A DNA stretch of 22,312 bases from Patescibacteria group bacterium UBA5738 (GTDB lineage Bacteria > Patescibacteriota > Minisyncoccia > Minisyncoccales > UBA5738): assembly GCA_002419295.1 (NCBI GenBank), contig DIFW01000032.1, forward strand, positions 1 to 22,312. The letters run 5' to 3'. Made by a program: the position numbers and the translations under genes. Each line of letters opens with the position of its first letter. Within the stretch, counting starts at the first letter, position 1. A model generated the notes under the pieces. The model saw nothing but the letters and a program-made list of their open reading frames with translations, was not told where the DNA came from and made no database searches. Positions 13,483 to 21,540 of the stretch are shown one piece after another.

Positions 13483-13506
13483 TTAAATTTTGATTTAAAT
13501 TTTGAT
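13483..13506. repeat. 12-bp perfect tandem duplication in the SIMPL leader
   Basis: TTAAATTTTGAT occurs twice in direct contact (13483-13494, 13495-13506) between promoter and start codon. Confidence 0.7.
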
Positions 13507-13536
13507 CTTTATTTTTTGCGACCTTTGCTTGCTTTT

Positions 13537-13565
13537 ATTATAGCAAATTTAAAAATCATCAACAA
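13537..13565 (-). promoter_or_regulatory. Promoter of the SIMPL gene
   Basis: Minus strand TTGTTG (13560-13565), 17-nt spacer, perfect TATAAT (13537-13542). The -35 box overlaps the edge of the preceding terminator. Confidence 0.6.
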
Positions 13566-13590
13566 AAAAATGGCAATTGCCATTTTTTTG
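13563..13590. terminator. 28-bp perfect palindrome, terminator of the secreted helical protein gene
   Basis: A7 TGGC AATT GCCA T7 flanked by C and G is fully symmetric. The minus strand reads ATGGC-AATT-GCCAT followed by T-rich sequence, 19 nt after the stop codon. Confidence 0.8.
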
Positions 13591-13609
13591 ATTTTAAAAT
13601 TCGCAAATT

Positions 13610-14203
13610 CTAATTTTTTTCCGACAAACATGGCCCATTTCCGCCAAACTCCGAACCGCCGAATCCGCCCTCGCGACCATGCCCGCCGCCGGCAAATCCC
13701 ATACCGACCATGGGCAGATATTCTTCGGAAATTCCGTTGTCTTGCGCCCATTGCTTCAAAGCTCCGCGCTGCGCTTCCATTTTGGTTTTTCGTTCTTCCA
13801 TTGCCGCTTTGCGCTCTTCTTCGGTCATATTTTTAAATTCGGTCCCGCTCTCGTTTTTATTGACTTCCCGCGCGGTTTCCAATTCCGCTTTTTTGGCTTT
13901 GATTGCCGCCGCTTGCGCTTCGGTTAATTTTCCTTCGGAAACCAATTTGTTCAAACGGCTTTCGAATTGCTCTTGGCGTTTCGTTTCCATTTCCTCGTGA
14001 TTGGCTTGCATTTTATCGCGTTGCTGGTCAAACACCGCCTGCACTTGGGCTTCATCCAAATTAAATTTCTGCGCGATTGCCGCCGCGATGTCTTTGCCTC
14101 TCATCGCCGAATCATTGGCATAGACCGCGCCGACTCCGGCGCACGCCGCGCAAAATATCATAATCGCCACGGCCACAATTTGCTTTCTTTGCAATTTTTT
14201 CAT
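13610..14203 (-). CDS. Secreted charged helical protein with Gly-rich tail
   Basis: A 197-residue protein. A signal peptide (1-29) with a likely cut after VYA is followed by a highly charged helical region (35-155) with pairs such as AAAIAQKFNLDEAQVQAVFD and LNKLVSEGKLTEAQAAAIKA, which resemble the repeated helix pattern of DUF2680/YckD-like secreted proteins. The block EEERKAAMEERKTKMEAQ could form a coiled coil. The tail (166-192) is GGGHGREGGFGG-like, with one Cys. A role in the envelope, possibly metal binding through His/Glu/Met, is speculative. A large palindromic repeat lies 38 nt before the ATG, and no ribosome site is visible. Confidence 0.8.
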   Translation of the reverse strand: MKKLQRKQIVAVAIMIFCAACAGVGAVYANDSAMRGKDIAAAIAQKFNLDEAQVQAVFDQQRDKMQANHEEMETKRQEQFESRLNKLVSEGKLTEAQAAAIKAKKAELETAREVNKNESGTEFKNMTEEERKAAMEERKTKMEAQRGALKQWAQDNGISEEYLPMVGMGFAGGGHGREGGFGGSEFGGNGPCLSEKN

Positions 14204-14240
14204 ATGATTTTTATTTTTTTACAAGACTTACGCAATTCCC

Positions 14241-14282
14241 GCGAAGGTCTAACCTTCGCTAATGCGAGGGTTAGACCTTCGC
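14241..14282. repeat. 42-nt hairpin repeat element, nearly perfect palindrome
   Basis: Arms 14241-14254 and 14269-14282 are exact reverse complements (GCGAAGGTCTAACC / GGTTAGACCTTCGC). A T-G wobble and TCGC/GCGA continue the stem to 19 pairs closed by TAAT. There is no T run, so it is not a terminator. It resembles a REP-type intergenic palindrome. A separate CAACCCGGGTTG palindrome is at 14333-14344; the rest of 14283-14422 shows nothing else. Confidence 0.7.
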
Positions 14283-14422
14283 TTCGCGCTTATTTTAGAT
14301 TGAACGCGTAACTTTTGTTTTTTATTATTGCTCAACCCGGGTTGTATCTTTTATTACAATTTCCCAAAAATTATATTTCGCGATTCATCGCCATTGATGA
14401 TTTATGGAAAAACGCCGCCGGT

Positions 14423-14450
14423 AAAATAAAAAGCGGAATCAATGTTCCGC
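14423..14450 (-). terminator. Terminator overlapping the stop of the 36-residue gene
   Basis: Minus strand GCGGAA-CATTGA-TTCCGC followed by TTTTTATTTT. The TGA stop codon (14439-14441) is in the loop, as in the HNH gene terminator. Confidence 0.7.
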
Positions 14451-14549
14451 ATCCGGAGGCTTGCCGCTTTTGCAATCCTCATCATTTTCTTCATCCGGTT
14501 CTTTAGCCGTTTCAATACGACTATCATTTTCGTCTCTCCACTTATCCAT
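14439..14549 (-). CDS. Small acidic protein of 36 residues
   Basis: A 37-codon frame. The product begins MDKWRDEND, continues with RIETAKEPDEEND, and ends in KPPDAEH. It is very acidic, with one Cys (C26) and no hydrophobic segment. Support comes from its signals: AGGTGG lies 6 nt before the ATG, one of few good ribosome sites here, and an intrinsic terminator overlaps its stop codon. I recognise no family. A disordered acidic peptide could bind a protein partner or metal, but this is a guess. It lies between the ABC-F gene and the secreted helical protein gene. Confidence 0.55.
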   Translation of the reverse strand: MDKWRDENDSRIETAKEPDEENDEDCKSGKPPDAEH

Positions 14550-14601
14550 TAAAAACCACCTAGCCTTAAACTAACAAATTATCGCGGCAAACACAACCTA
14601 A

Positions 14602-14625
14602 AAGCCGCGCAACGCGGCGCGGCTT
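14602..14625. terminator. Terminator of the ABC-F gene
   Basis: AAGCCGCGC and GCGCGGCTT form a 9-bp GC-rich stem with loop AACGCG, 20 nt past the ABC-F stop. The minus strand continues with only two more T before AGG, so the U tract is short; the plus strand has ATTTTT. Confidence 0.7.
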
Positions 14626-14644
14626 ATTTTTGAAAGAATGCGGA

Positions 14645-16327
14645 TTATTTTTTGGTGTGGGCAAGGTGGTATTTGTAGTCGTCATAGTTGCCGAGGTAGC
14701 CGGCAAGCTTGCCGTTTTTGACTTCCCAGATGCGGTTGCAAACTTCATTGAGAATGTAGCGGTCGTGCGAAACCAGTACGATCGTGCCTTTGTATTCGGC
14801 AAACACTTTGGTGATCACCTCTTTTGACGGCAAATCAAGATGGTTGGTCGGTTCATCCAACAGCAAAAGATTCACTTTTTGCAAAATCAATTCGGCCAGC
14901 GCCACGCGCGCCCGCTCTCCTCCGGACAAATCGCCAATCCTTTTTTTCTCCACTTCAAACGGCGCGAACAGCAACGCCCCCAAAACCGAACGCACCCGCT
15001 CTTCCGTTTCCGGCGTTTTTGACGCCACTTCATCCAAAATAATTTTCCCGTAGTCAAGCTCTTCGTGCGCCTGCGCGTAATAACCGACCGACGCACGCTC
15101 ATCAACGACAATTTTGCCTTTCAACGGAGGCATTTTGTTTAAAATCGTTTTGAGAAGAGTGGATTTCCCCATGCCATTATTTCCGATAATGCCGATCTTA
15201 TCGCCCCATTCCACTTCCAGCTTCCCGTCCAACGAAAACAGAGGCTTGTCTTTGGGGCCGATGGCAACGCCGTCCAGTTTCATCACACTGCGGCAAAGCT
15301 TGGTCCCCGCGTTCAATTTTATGCGAATATCTTGAGCTTCTTCTTTGGGAAGTTCTATTCTTTCAATTTTTTCCAATTGCTTGATGCGGCTTTGCACGCC
15401 CGCGGCTTTAGTGGCTTTGTAGCGAAAACGATCAATATATTCCTGTTGTTCTTTGAGATATTTTTGCTGGATTTTATAATTCTTTTCCAGCGCCGCGCGG
15501 CGCGCCTGCTTTTCAACCACATAATCCGAATAGCGGCATTGGTATTTTTCAATACCATTCTTGGCCAATTCGCAGGTTTTTTCACAAACCCGGTCCAAAA
15601 AATAACGGTCGTGCGAAACGCAAACAATGGCAATGCCGCGATGGACCAAAAAATCTTCCAGCCATTCGCAAGTTTCAATGTCCAAATGATTGGTCGGTTC
15701 GTCCAAAATAATAAGATTGGGCCGCGCCAAAATCACTTTCGCCAGCGCCAGCTTGGTGCGTTCGCCGCCGCTCAAAGAGGCAATGGAACGGCGCCATGAC
15801 TCCCTGCCGAAACCGAAATCCAAAAGCAACCGCTCAATCATCCCTTGCCAGCGATAACCGTCGGCGGCCTTGAAATCTTCCAGCAGTTTAAGATAACCGG
15901 GAATCTCGCTTTCGGAAAGAGTGCCGGAAGCATCTTTGGCTTCGTAATCGTTTTTCAACCGGATCATTTTTTTCATTTTTCCATCCGCCGATTGAATTTC
16001 TTCAATAATCGGGTTTTTCAGCGACTCCCAATGGGTTTCCTGAGGCAAATAACCGATTTTCGCCGATTTATGGATTTCCAAAGATCCATCATCGGGTTCC
16101 TCTTGGCCGATGATGATTTTTAACAATGTGGTTTTGCCGATTCCGTTGGCGCCGACAATCGCAATCCGCTCGCGCGGCATAATCCGCAGGCGCGCGGCAG
16201 AAAACAGCTCCTCTTTGCCAAAGCTCTTGGCAATATCTTTTAAAATCACCAAGGGCTGGCCGGAAGCGATTTTATCGGTTTTATTTAATTTTTTTGAAAT
16301 TTTAATTTTTTGTTTGTTATTTTCCAT
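14645..16327 (-). CDS. ABC-F family ATPase (ribosome-associated)
   Basis: A 560-residue protein with two ABC domains and no membrane part. Domain 1 has Walker A GANGIGKTT (59-67), signature LSGGERTK (near 184) and DEPTNHLDIET. The linker is helical and Lys/Arg-rich (KQARRAALEKNYKIQQKYL, RFRYKATKAAGVQSRIKQLE), typical of the P-site-tRNA interaction motif. Domain 2 has GNNGMGKST (near 380), LSGGERARVAL (near 462) and DEPTNHLDLPS. ABC-F proteins bind the ribosomal E site and relieve stalled translation; some give antibiotic resistance. Which subgroup (Uup, YdiF or another) is not decided. The N-terminal 25 residues are a Lys-rich extension. GGGGTGG about 12 nt before the ATG is a distant ribosome site. 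Confidence 0.95.
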   Translation of the reverse strand: MENNKQKIKISKKLNKTDKIASGQPLVILKDIAKSFGKEELFSAARLRIMPRERIAIVGANGIGKTTLLKIIIGQEEPDDGSLEIHKSAKIGYLPQETHWESLKNPIIEEIQSADGKMKKMIRLKNDYEAKDASGTLSESEIPGYLKLLEDFKAADGYRWQGMIERLLLDFGFGRESWRRSIASLSGGERTKLALAKVILARPNLIILDEPTNHLDIETCEWLEDFLVHRGIAIVCVSHDRYFLDRVCEKTCELAKNGIEKYQCRYSDYVVEKQARRAALEKNYKIQQKYLKEQQEYIDRFRYKATKAAGVQSRIKQLEKIERIELPKEEAQDIRIKLNAGTKLCRSVMKLDGVAIGPKDKPLFSLDGKLEVEWGDKIGIIGNNGMGKSTLLKTILNKMPPLKGKIVVDERASVGYYAQAHEELDYGKIILDEVASKTPETEERVRSVLGALLFAPFEVEKKRIGDLSGGERARVALAELILQKVNLLLLDEPTNHLDLPSKEVITKVFAEYKGTIVLVSHDRYILNEVCNRIWEVKNGKLAGYLGNYDDYKYHLAHTKK

Positions 16328-16539
16328 AGCAATTTATCCACCCCGTTTGGCAACAAAAAAACAGGGTTTGATTTTTAGTTTGGAAAAGCAAAAGCCCTTC
16401 CGCTGAAACGGACTAAAAATTCCCTGCCGCTACATTAACAATTTGTAATTTTTGCGATCGAAAAATGATTTCATTTTGCAAGTTTTAACACTCTGTGATT
16501 ATGCAACAAATCTAACAAAAAATCAACACCGACTGGGTT

Positions 16540-16568
16540 TTGAGCAATAAGGCGTTATCCCGTATAAT
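16540..16568 (+). promoter_or_regulatory. Promoter of the L,D-transpeptidase gene
   Basis: TTGAGC (16540-16545), 17-nt spacer, perfect TATAAT (16563-16568). A second TATAAT follows at 16571-16576. The leader is about 25 nt and contains a four-codon ATG..TGA minigene (16589-16603) whose TGA overlaps the true ATG at 16600. The 210 nt before this promoter show no gene. Confidence 0.7.
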
Positions 16569-16599
16569 GATATAATGGTCTAATAACAATGGCGCAAAA

Positions 16600-18153
16600 A
16601 TGATAAGAAAACATATTATAAAAATCCGCAAAAATATTCTTGCGGCGGAAAAATATTTTGGCGGGAAACAAAAACTCGGCGTGGCGGCGGCAAGCGCCAT
16701 TTTAATTTGCGGCGCGGTTTTATGGCTGGCAATGCCATTGCCGCAAAATTATGAAACTGAAATTCCAAAACGGGCCAAATCTTATACTGCCGAAATTATC
16801 GCCTGCGGCTATGATCCAGAAAAAGGCGCGGCCATAGAAATCAGGTTCAAGCCCGGCCAGCTTGCGCTTGCCGAATTGCCTGAATATAAAATCGAAGAAA
16901 TCCCCGGCCAAGCCAAAACCCGCGCGACTTTTGAAGACATATCGCGCCTTGACGGGGATTTTGACTGGGCACAAATTACCGCCAATCCGATGATCGACAG
17001 CATTGATTATATTATTGACGGCAAAATTTTGATATTGGATATTTATCGCCGCGGCCCCTATCTTGGCGCAAAAGCCGAAACAAGCGGCTCATCGCTGGCA
17101 ATCATTTTCCCGGCGGCGGGCGAAAAAAATTATCCGGTAATCTCCAGCCAAAAACCGGCGCAGGAATCTTTTGCTTTTCCGATGCGCCACACTATCGTTT
17201 TTGAAGCGGTTTTGCGCGCGCCGCTGGCAACCGCGACGGTTTTTATCAACGAAAAGCCGGTTTCTTTCCGGCAAGAAGAAATCGCGCCCGGCGAGTACCG
17301 CTTCAGCTTTGAACAAGATATTGAAATCGACAAGGAATACACCGTGAAAACAATAATCGGCGATCGGGAAAACCGCACCGCGGTCGATTCGTGGAACTTT
17401 ATGGGACAAATTCCCAGCGCCGCCATTTTGGGAAAAGACCGCTTCAAATATCTGGGATGGTGGGGGCAGATCAACACCAACGGCGTGGCGGTGCGGCAAG
17501 GCGCGTCCGCTTTTTCGGAAAAATTGGGAACATTCTCCACGGCTAATCGCGTGAAAGTAATCAAAGAAGTTTTTGGCGAATGGATTAACGGTAAAAATCT
17601 CTGGTATCAAATTGACGGCGGAGCATACCCGGAAGCCTATGTCTTTTCCGAATTTATCACGCCAATGGCACAGCCCGTTGCTCCCGAAAATTTCACCATT
17701 CCCGATGAAGTCGCCGAAAATGAAAAATGGATTGATGTCGATCTGGCAAAAAAAATACTCACTTTGTTTGAATACGACCGGCCGATTTTTTCCACCTATA
17801 TCGCCCCCGGACGCGAAGAAAATCCCACAAAAACCGGAACCTACCGGATATGGTACAAACTGGTCAAAGCGGAAATGCAAGGCGGGCCGCCTCTGCACAC
17901 TTATGCTTACCATCTGAAAAATATTCCCTGGGTGATGTATTACAATTACGACTACGCGATCCACGGCACCTATTGGCACGACAAATTCGGTATGCCGCAA
18001 TCGGCGGGTTGCACCAATATGACGCAAGGCGACGCCAAATTCATTTTTGAAAACACCCTGCCCGAATTAGCCGAAGGCCAAGAAGAAGCTTTCTCGCGCG
18101 ACAAACCCAATGTCGGCTACGGCACCGGCACCGTGGTTTATAACCATTATTGA
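16600..18153 (+). CDS. L,D-transpeptidase (YkuD) with SH3-like domain
   Basis: A 517-residue envelope enzyme. A basic N-terminus and transmembrane helix (about 26-45) anchor it outside. A long unassigned beta-rich region (50-280) is followed by an SH3-like domain (about 285-355, GVAVRQGASAFSEKLGTF, WYQIDGGAYPEAYVF) and the YkuD catalytic domain (about 374-517, KWIDVDLAKKILTLFEYDRP, NPTKTGTYRIW). Catalytic H455 (IHGTYWH) and C471 are present. The usual S-H-G-C box reads S468-A-G-C471, so the second conserved His is replaced by Ala. L,D-transpeptidases make 3-3 cross-links in peptidoglycan or attach proteins to it. The next gene follows after 7 nt. Confidence 0.93.
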   Translation: MIRKHIIKIRKNILAAEKYFGGKQKLGVAAASAILICGAVLWLAMPLPQNYETEIPKRAKSYTAEIIACGYDPEKGAAIEIRFKPGQLALAELPEYKIEEIPGQAKTRATFEDISRLDGDFDWAQITANPMIDSIDYIIDGKILILDIYRRGPYLGAKAETSGSSLAIIFPAAGEKNYPVISSQKPAQESFAFPMRHTIVFEAVLRAPLATATVFINEKPVSFRQEEIAPGEYRFSFEQDIEIDKEYTVKTIIGDRENRTAVDSWNFMGQIPSAAILGKDRFKYLGWWGQINTNGVAVRQGASAFSEKLGTFSTANRVKVIKEVFGEWINGKNLWYQIDGGAYPEAYVFSEFITPMAQPVAPENFTIPDEVAENEKWIDVDLAKKILTLFEYDRPIFSTYIAPGREENPTKTGTYRIWYKLVKAEMQGGPPLHTYAYHLKNIPWVMYYNYDYAIHGTYWHDKFGMPQSAGCTNMTQGDAKFIFENTLPELAEGQEEAFSRDKPNVGYGTGTVVYNHY

Positions 18154-18160
18154 ATCCGAT

Positions 18161-18976
18161 ATGGATAAATCGAAAATAAATTTATGGTTGCTTTTCGCGG
18201 CCGCCGGCATGGCGGTCTTTATCGGTTATGCGGCCTTTGAGGCGGGCTGGACGGAAATCACAGAAACAATCGTGCACGGAAAAAATGTGCCGCCGGAATT
18301 CATCGGGAAAAGAATCGTTTTTGTTGCCGATATCCATTGCGGCGAAGGATTCCCTGTGGCACGCATGGGTGCCTTGATTGAACAATTAAATTCACTGAAT
18401 GCCGATATTGTCATTTTTGGAGGAGATTATGTAAGTCGCAATGGCGAAGACACAAAAGCTTGTTTTGCGAAATTGGCAGGAATCAAAGCGCCGCTGGGAA
18501 AATACGGCGTTTTGGGAAATCACGATATTGAAGCCGGAAAAAAAGAAACGATCAGCGCGATGGAAAATGCCGGCATAACTTTATTGTTTAACAACAACCG
18601 CCGAATCACTATTGGCGGCGGGCAAATAACTGTTGCCGGAACGGACGAAACATGGTATGGCCTTCCGGACGGCATGAAAGCGATGGAAGGAGCGACCGAT
18701 TTCACCATCTATACAACCCACGATCCGTCATATTTTGAAAAATACCAAAACGACAAGGCAAAATTACTGCTAGCCGGACACACCCACGGCGGCCAAATAA
18801 CTTTTTTCGGCATTCCGTTTTCATGGCTGGTCCACCGCCACAAATACCGCTATGAAAAAGGCATCTATGAAGAATCCGGCCGAACCGTTATCGTTACCAA
18901 CGGCATCGGCGCCACCATCCTGCCTCTGCGTTTTTTCGCCCGCCCGCAAATCAATGTCATCATTCTGGAAAAATAA
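18161..18976 (+). CDS. YkuE-type calcineurin-like metallophosphoesterase
   Basis: A 271-residue protein from ATG 18161; longer frames would overlap the transpeptidase. An N-terminal transmembrane helix (9-26) is followed by all metal ligands: D57-x-H59 (VADIHCGE), GGD with D89, GNHD (119-122), H187 in TTHDP and GHTH (206-209). The spacing and the closing TNGIGATILPLRFFARPQI match the YkuE/YaeI group of membrane-linked phosphodiesterases, linked to lipid or cell-wall phosphoester turnover. The gene starts 7 nt after the L,D-transpeptidase and shares its promoter, which fits a shared cell-envelope role. No separate ribosome site is visible, so translational coupling is likely. Confidence 0.93.
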   Translation: MDKSKINLWLLFAAAGMAVFIGYAAFEAGWTEITETIVHGKNVPPEFIGKRIVFVADIHCGEGFPVARMGALIEQLNSLNADIVIFGGDYVSRNGEDTKACFAKLAGIKAPLGKYGVLGNHDIEAGKKETISAMENAGITLLFNNNRRITIGGGQITVAGTDETWYGLPDGMKAMEGATDFTIYTTHDPSYFEKYQNDKAKLLLAGHTHGGQITFFGIPFSWLVHRHKYRYEKGIYEESGRTVIVTNGIGATILPLRFFARPQINVIILEK

Positions 18977-19112
18977 ATCTTTTATTACAAATTTGGTTTG
19001 AAAAATCATCCAACGATGAACCAAAAAACATCGCGCCACCGGCCCGCCGTAGTTTATAATCACAAATAACCGAACCGAGAAGAATGCGACTGTAATCCGG
19101 CATATTGCGAAT

Positions 19113-19862
19113 TCATATCTGGATTTTGGAAAATAAATAACTGCCGGCGGCCACGGCCAAAGAAGCGGCTCCGGCCAACGCCGCAATATCAAGCGGCAAT
19201 CCGTAATAATACGATCCGGTCAACAAGCCCCGCAAAGCGTCGACTCCGTAGGAAAGCGGATCAATCGCAGCAATCGCCAAAAGCATCTTGGGCGCGCCCT
19301 CAAGAGGAAACAAGGCGCCGGAAAGAAAGAACAAAGGCATTATTAAAAAATTCATTATCAATTGAAATCCTTGCATATCGTTTAAGCGCGACGCGACGGC
19401 AACTCCAAATCCCGCAAACAGCAACGCCGTTAAAAACATAATTCCCAGCGCCGGGAAAATCTCAATCCAGCCAATCGGCCCAAATCCCACCGCTATTGAA
19501 AGTAACAGGACAACAACGCCTTGCAAGAAAGCGACCGTGGCGCCGCCAAGCGTATGGCCGATCATAATTTCCAAGCGCGACATCGGCGCCACCAACACTT
19601 CTTTTAAAAATCCGAATTGGCGATCCCATATGATTTCGATTCCGGAAAATATCGCGGTAAAAATTATCGACATACCGATAATCCCCGGAGCTAAAAAATC
19701 AAGATAGTCTCCCTTGCCCGCCTGCTGGAACACCGCTCCCATGCCATAGCCCAGCGCCAATAAAAACAAAAGCGGTTGTCCCAATGAACCGATCACTCTC
19801 GGCTTGGACCGCCAATATCGTTTTAACTGCCTTAACCAAAGAATGTATATTTTTTCAAACAT
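19113..19862 (-). CDS. ABC-2 type exporter permease (DrrB-like)
   Basis: A 249-residue permease with six hydrophobic segments (about 26-46, 55-75, 108-128, 138-160, 168-190, 222-244). The ABC-2 signature region is LNDMQGFQLIMNFLIMPLFF with LSGALFPLEGAP, then IDPLSYGVDALRGLLTG. The amphipathic N-terminus FEKIYILWLRQLKRYWRSKP is typical. It pairs with the ATPase gene that ends 7 nt upstream. Such pairs export drugs, lipids or polysaccharides; the substrate cannot be read from the sequence. Confidence 0.93.
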   Translation of the reverse strand: MFEKIYILWLRQLKRYWRSKPRVIGSLGQPLLFLLALGYGMGAVFQQAGKGDYLDFLAPGIIGMSIIFTAIFSGIEIIWDRQFGFLKEVLVAPMSRLEIMIGHTLGGATVAFLQGVVVLLLSIAVGFGPIGWIEIFPALGIMFLTALLFAGFGVAVASRLNDMQGFQLIMNFLIMPLFFLSGALFPLEGAPKMLLAIAAIDPLSYGVDALRGLLTGSYYYGLPLDIAALAGAASLAVAAGSYLFSKIQI

Positions 19863-19869
19863 AATCGCA

Positions 19870-20667
19870 CTAATTTTTTTTCGAGCCGTGAAACAGCCTC
19901 ATTCGGCGCGCGGCAAAATCGCCGGCGGATTCTTCGCGAATATGGCTTCCGGTGAGCTTCAAAAACGCTTTTTCCAATGAGTCCGTACCGGTTTCCTGCC
20001 GTAATTCTTCCACCGTACCGATTGCCGCGATTTTGCCACGGTCGATAACCGCCACCCTTTGGGCGATTTGTTCGGCTTCCTCAATATAGTGAGTGGTCAA
20101 AAACACGGTCGTGCCTTCGGTTCTGTTGAGATTTTTCAAATAAGACCACATGTGTTGCCGAGTTTGCGCATCCAATCCGAGCGTGGGCTCGTCCAAAAAA
20201 AACACTTTGGGATGGTGCATCAAGCCGCGGGCGATTTCCAGACGCCGCTTCATTCCTCCGGAAAATTTTTTCACCAAATCATCGCGCCGATCCCACAACT
20301 CCACAAACTCAAGGAGCTGTTTGACGCGCCCGCCTCGAATAACCGAAGGAATATCGTAAAGCACGCCGTGAAAATCCATATTTTCCCAGGCGGTAAGCTC
20401 ATCGTCCAAACTTTGGTCCTGAAAGACAATACCAAACGACTGACGCGCCCGATCGGAATCCCCAATCGCATCATGGCCGCTGATGACAATACTGCCCGAT
20501 GTGGGCTTTAAGATTGTGGTCATCATCTTGATCGTCGTTGACTTGCCGGCGCCGTTGGGACCCAAAAAAGCGAAGAATTCTCCTTGGCGCACTTGAAAAC
20601 TGATGTTATCCACCGCCAAAAAATCCCCGAATTTTTTAGTTAAATTTTTAACTTCGATAATCGCCAT
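19870..20667 (-). CDS. DrrA-like ABC exporter ATPase
   Basis: A 265-residue ATPase. Walker A is GPNGAGKST (36-44), Q-loop Q83, signature FSGGM (135-139), Walker B VFFLDE (155-160), switch His H193. The SGGM form and the LGLDAQTRQHMW stretch after Walker B are typical of DrrA/NodI-type exporters. The C-terminal extension has the GTDSLEKAFLKLTG element of this group. It is first in a two-gene operon with the permease. A -10 box 7 nt before the ATG suggests a leaderless mRNA. Confidence 0.95.
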   Translation of the reverse strand: MAIIEVKNLTKKFGDFLAVDNISFQVRQGEFFAFLGPNGAGKSTTIKMMTTILKPTSGSIVISGHDAIGDSDRARQSFGIVFQDQSLDDELTAWENMDFHGVLYDIPSVIRGGRVKQLLEFVELWDRRDDLVKKFSGGMKRRLEIARGLMHHPKVFFLDEPTLGLDAQTRQHMWSYLKNLNRTEGTTVFLTTHYIEEAEQIAQRVAVIDRGKIAAIGTVEELRQETGTDSLEKAFLKLTGSHIREESAGDFAARRMRLFHGSKKN

Positions 20668-20674
20668 AATCTAT

Positions 20675-20702
20675 ATGATAATTCATCCGCCAACTTTTGC
20701 AA
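20675..20702 (-). promoter_or_regulatory. Promoter of the ABC-2 exporter operon
   Basis: Minus strand TTGCAA (20697-20702), 16-nt spacer, TATCAT (20675-20680), with 7 nt between the -10 box and the ATG. Confidence 0.45.
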
Positions 20703-20777
20703 TCCATCCAATCGTCCCGGCGCAGGGTATAAAAAATTTCTTCAGATATTTTTGCGAGTATCTTTGTCTCAAGTGTC

Positions 20778-20816
20778 TATCCCTTGCCACCCTTACCAAG
20801 GATTTTGCGAGGGATA
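20778..20816. other. Branched hairpin in the gap between LysE-type and ABC genes
   Basis: TATCCCTTGC pairs with GCGAGGGATA (ten pairs, one wobble), and the loop holds a second hairpin CCTT-ACC-AAGG. There is no T run on either side. The rest of the 206-nt gap contains only the exporter promoter. Confidence 0.4.
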
Positions 20817-20873
20817 CTTGCGAGCGGTTGGCGCCATTAAAGCATTTAAATTTAATGTTTTTGCAATTCAAAG

Positions 20874-21488
20874 TTATTTAGCAAAGAAAACTAAACTTTC
20901 CCAAGAAATTTTAATCGCAAACAACACGAACAATATTGCCAAAAATTTGAACATGGGAACAATAAGATTTTTTCTTGCCAGTATCGGCCGAAAACGCGAG
21001 AAAACAAACACGCAGACAGTAGTTGATATAAACCAGCCAATCTCAAAAACGCCCAGGAACAACAATTGCCCAAATGCCACCGATTGCCGCATCAAAAATG
21101 CCATCGGCACGCAAACGGTCAACCAATAAAGCCAAAATAAGCCGTTTGCCGCCATCAGCAAAAATATCTTTTTAAATGAGAACAATTGGTCTCCGCCGCC
21201 AACAGTTTTTATTTTCCAAATGCGCCCGGCAAACCAAACCAGGATTATCGCCCCGACAAAAGAAATCGCGTAAAAAACGCCCGGCGGTACGGCAAAAAAA
21301 GATAAGACCGCGAGAATAAACAGCGCAATGGTTGATTCCGAAATTATTGCCCATAAAATAACTCGCAGGCTTTTTGAAAATCCGGCCCGTAAAGACTCGG
21401 CCATGGCGCTGGTCAGGATTGGCCCGGGCACCGCCCCGCCGATGAATCCGACCATAAACGCACCGGCAATCTGACTCATTAAATTCAT
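20874..21488 (-). CDS. LysE-type amino-acid exporter
   Basis: A 204-residue membrane protein from ATG 21488; ATG 21479 is also possible, and the longer frame starting at 21569 adds a polar stretch foreign to the family. The LysE N-terminal motif is clear: FMVGFIGGAVPGPILTSAMA with P21-G22-P23, then SLRAGFSKSLRV. Six hydrophobic segments follow, separated by short basic loops such as GRIWKIKT and SRFRPILARK. Members export amino acids or related small molecules; the substrate here is unknown. No clear ribosome site was found. It lies between the broken cupin gene and the ABC exporter. Confidence 0.8.
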   Translation of the reverse strand: MNLMSQIAGAFMVGFIGGAVPGPILTSAMAESLRAGFSKSLRVILWAIISESTIALFILAVLSFFAVPPGVFYAISFVGAIILVWFAGRIWKIKTVGGGDQLFSFKKIFLLMAANGLFWLYWLTVCVPMAFLMRQSVAFGQLLFLGVFEIGWFISTTVCVFVFSRFRPILARKNLIVPMFKFLAILFVLFAIKISWESLVFFAK

Positions 21489-21540
21489 GCAATTTTGTTT
21501 TAAATAACTATTTTTGATTTTCCCGCAAGAAACCAACATT

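Noticed and set aside
14315..14506. Plus-strand 63-residue frame in the gap before the ABC-F gene
   Set aside because: It has no ribosome site or family match, and overlaps the better supported 36-residue gene and its terminator on the other strand.
17089..18027. 312-residue antisense frame inside the L,D-transpeptidase gene
   Set aside because: It has no recognisable motifs, while the plus strand encodes clear SH3-like and YkuD domains; it is a shadow frame.
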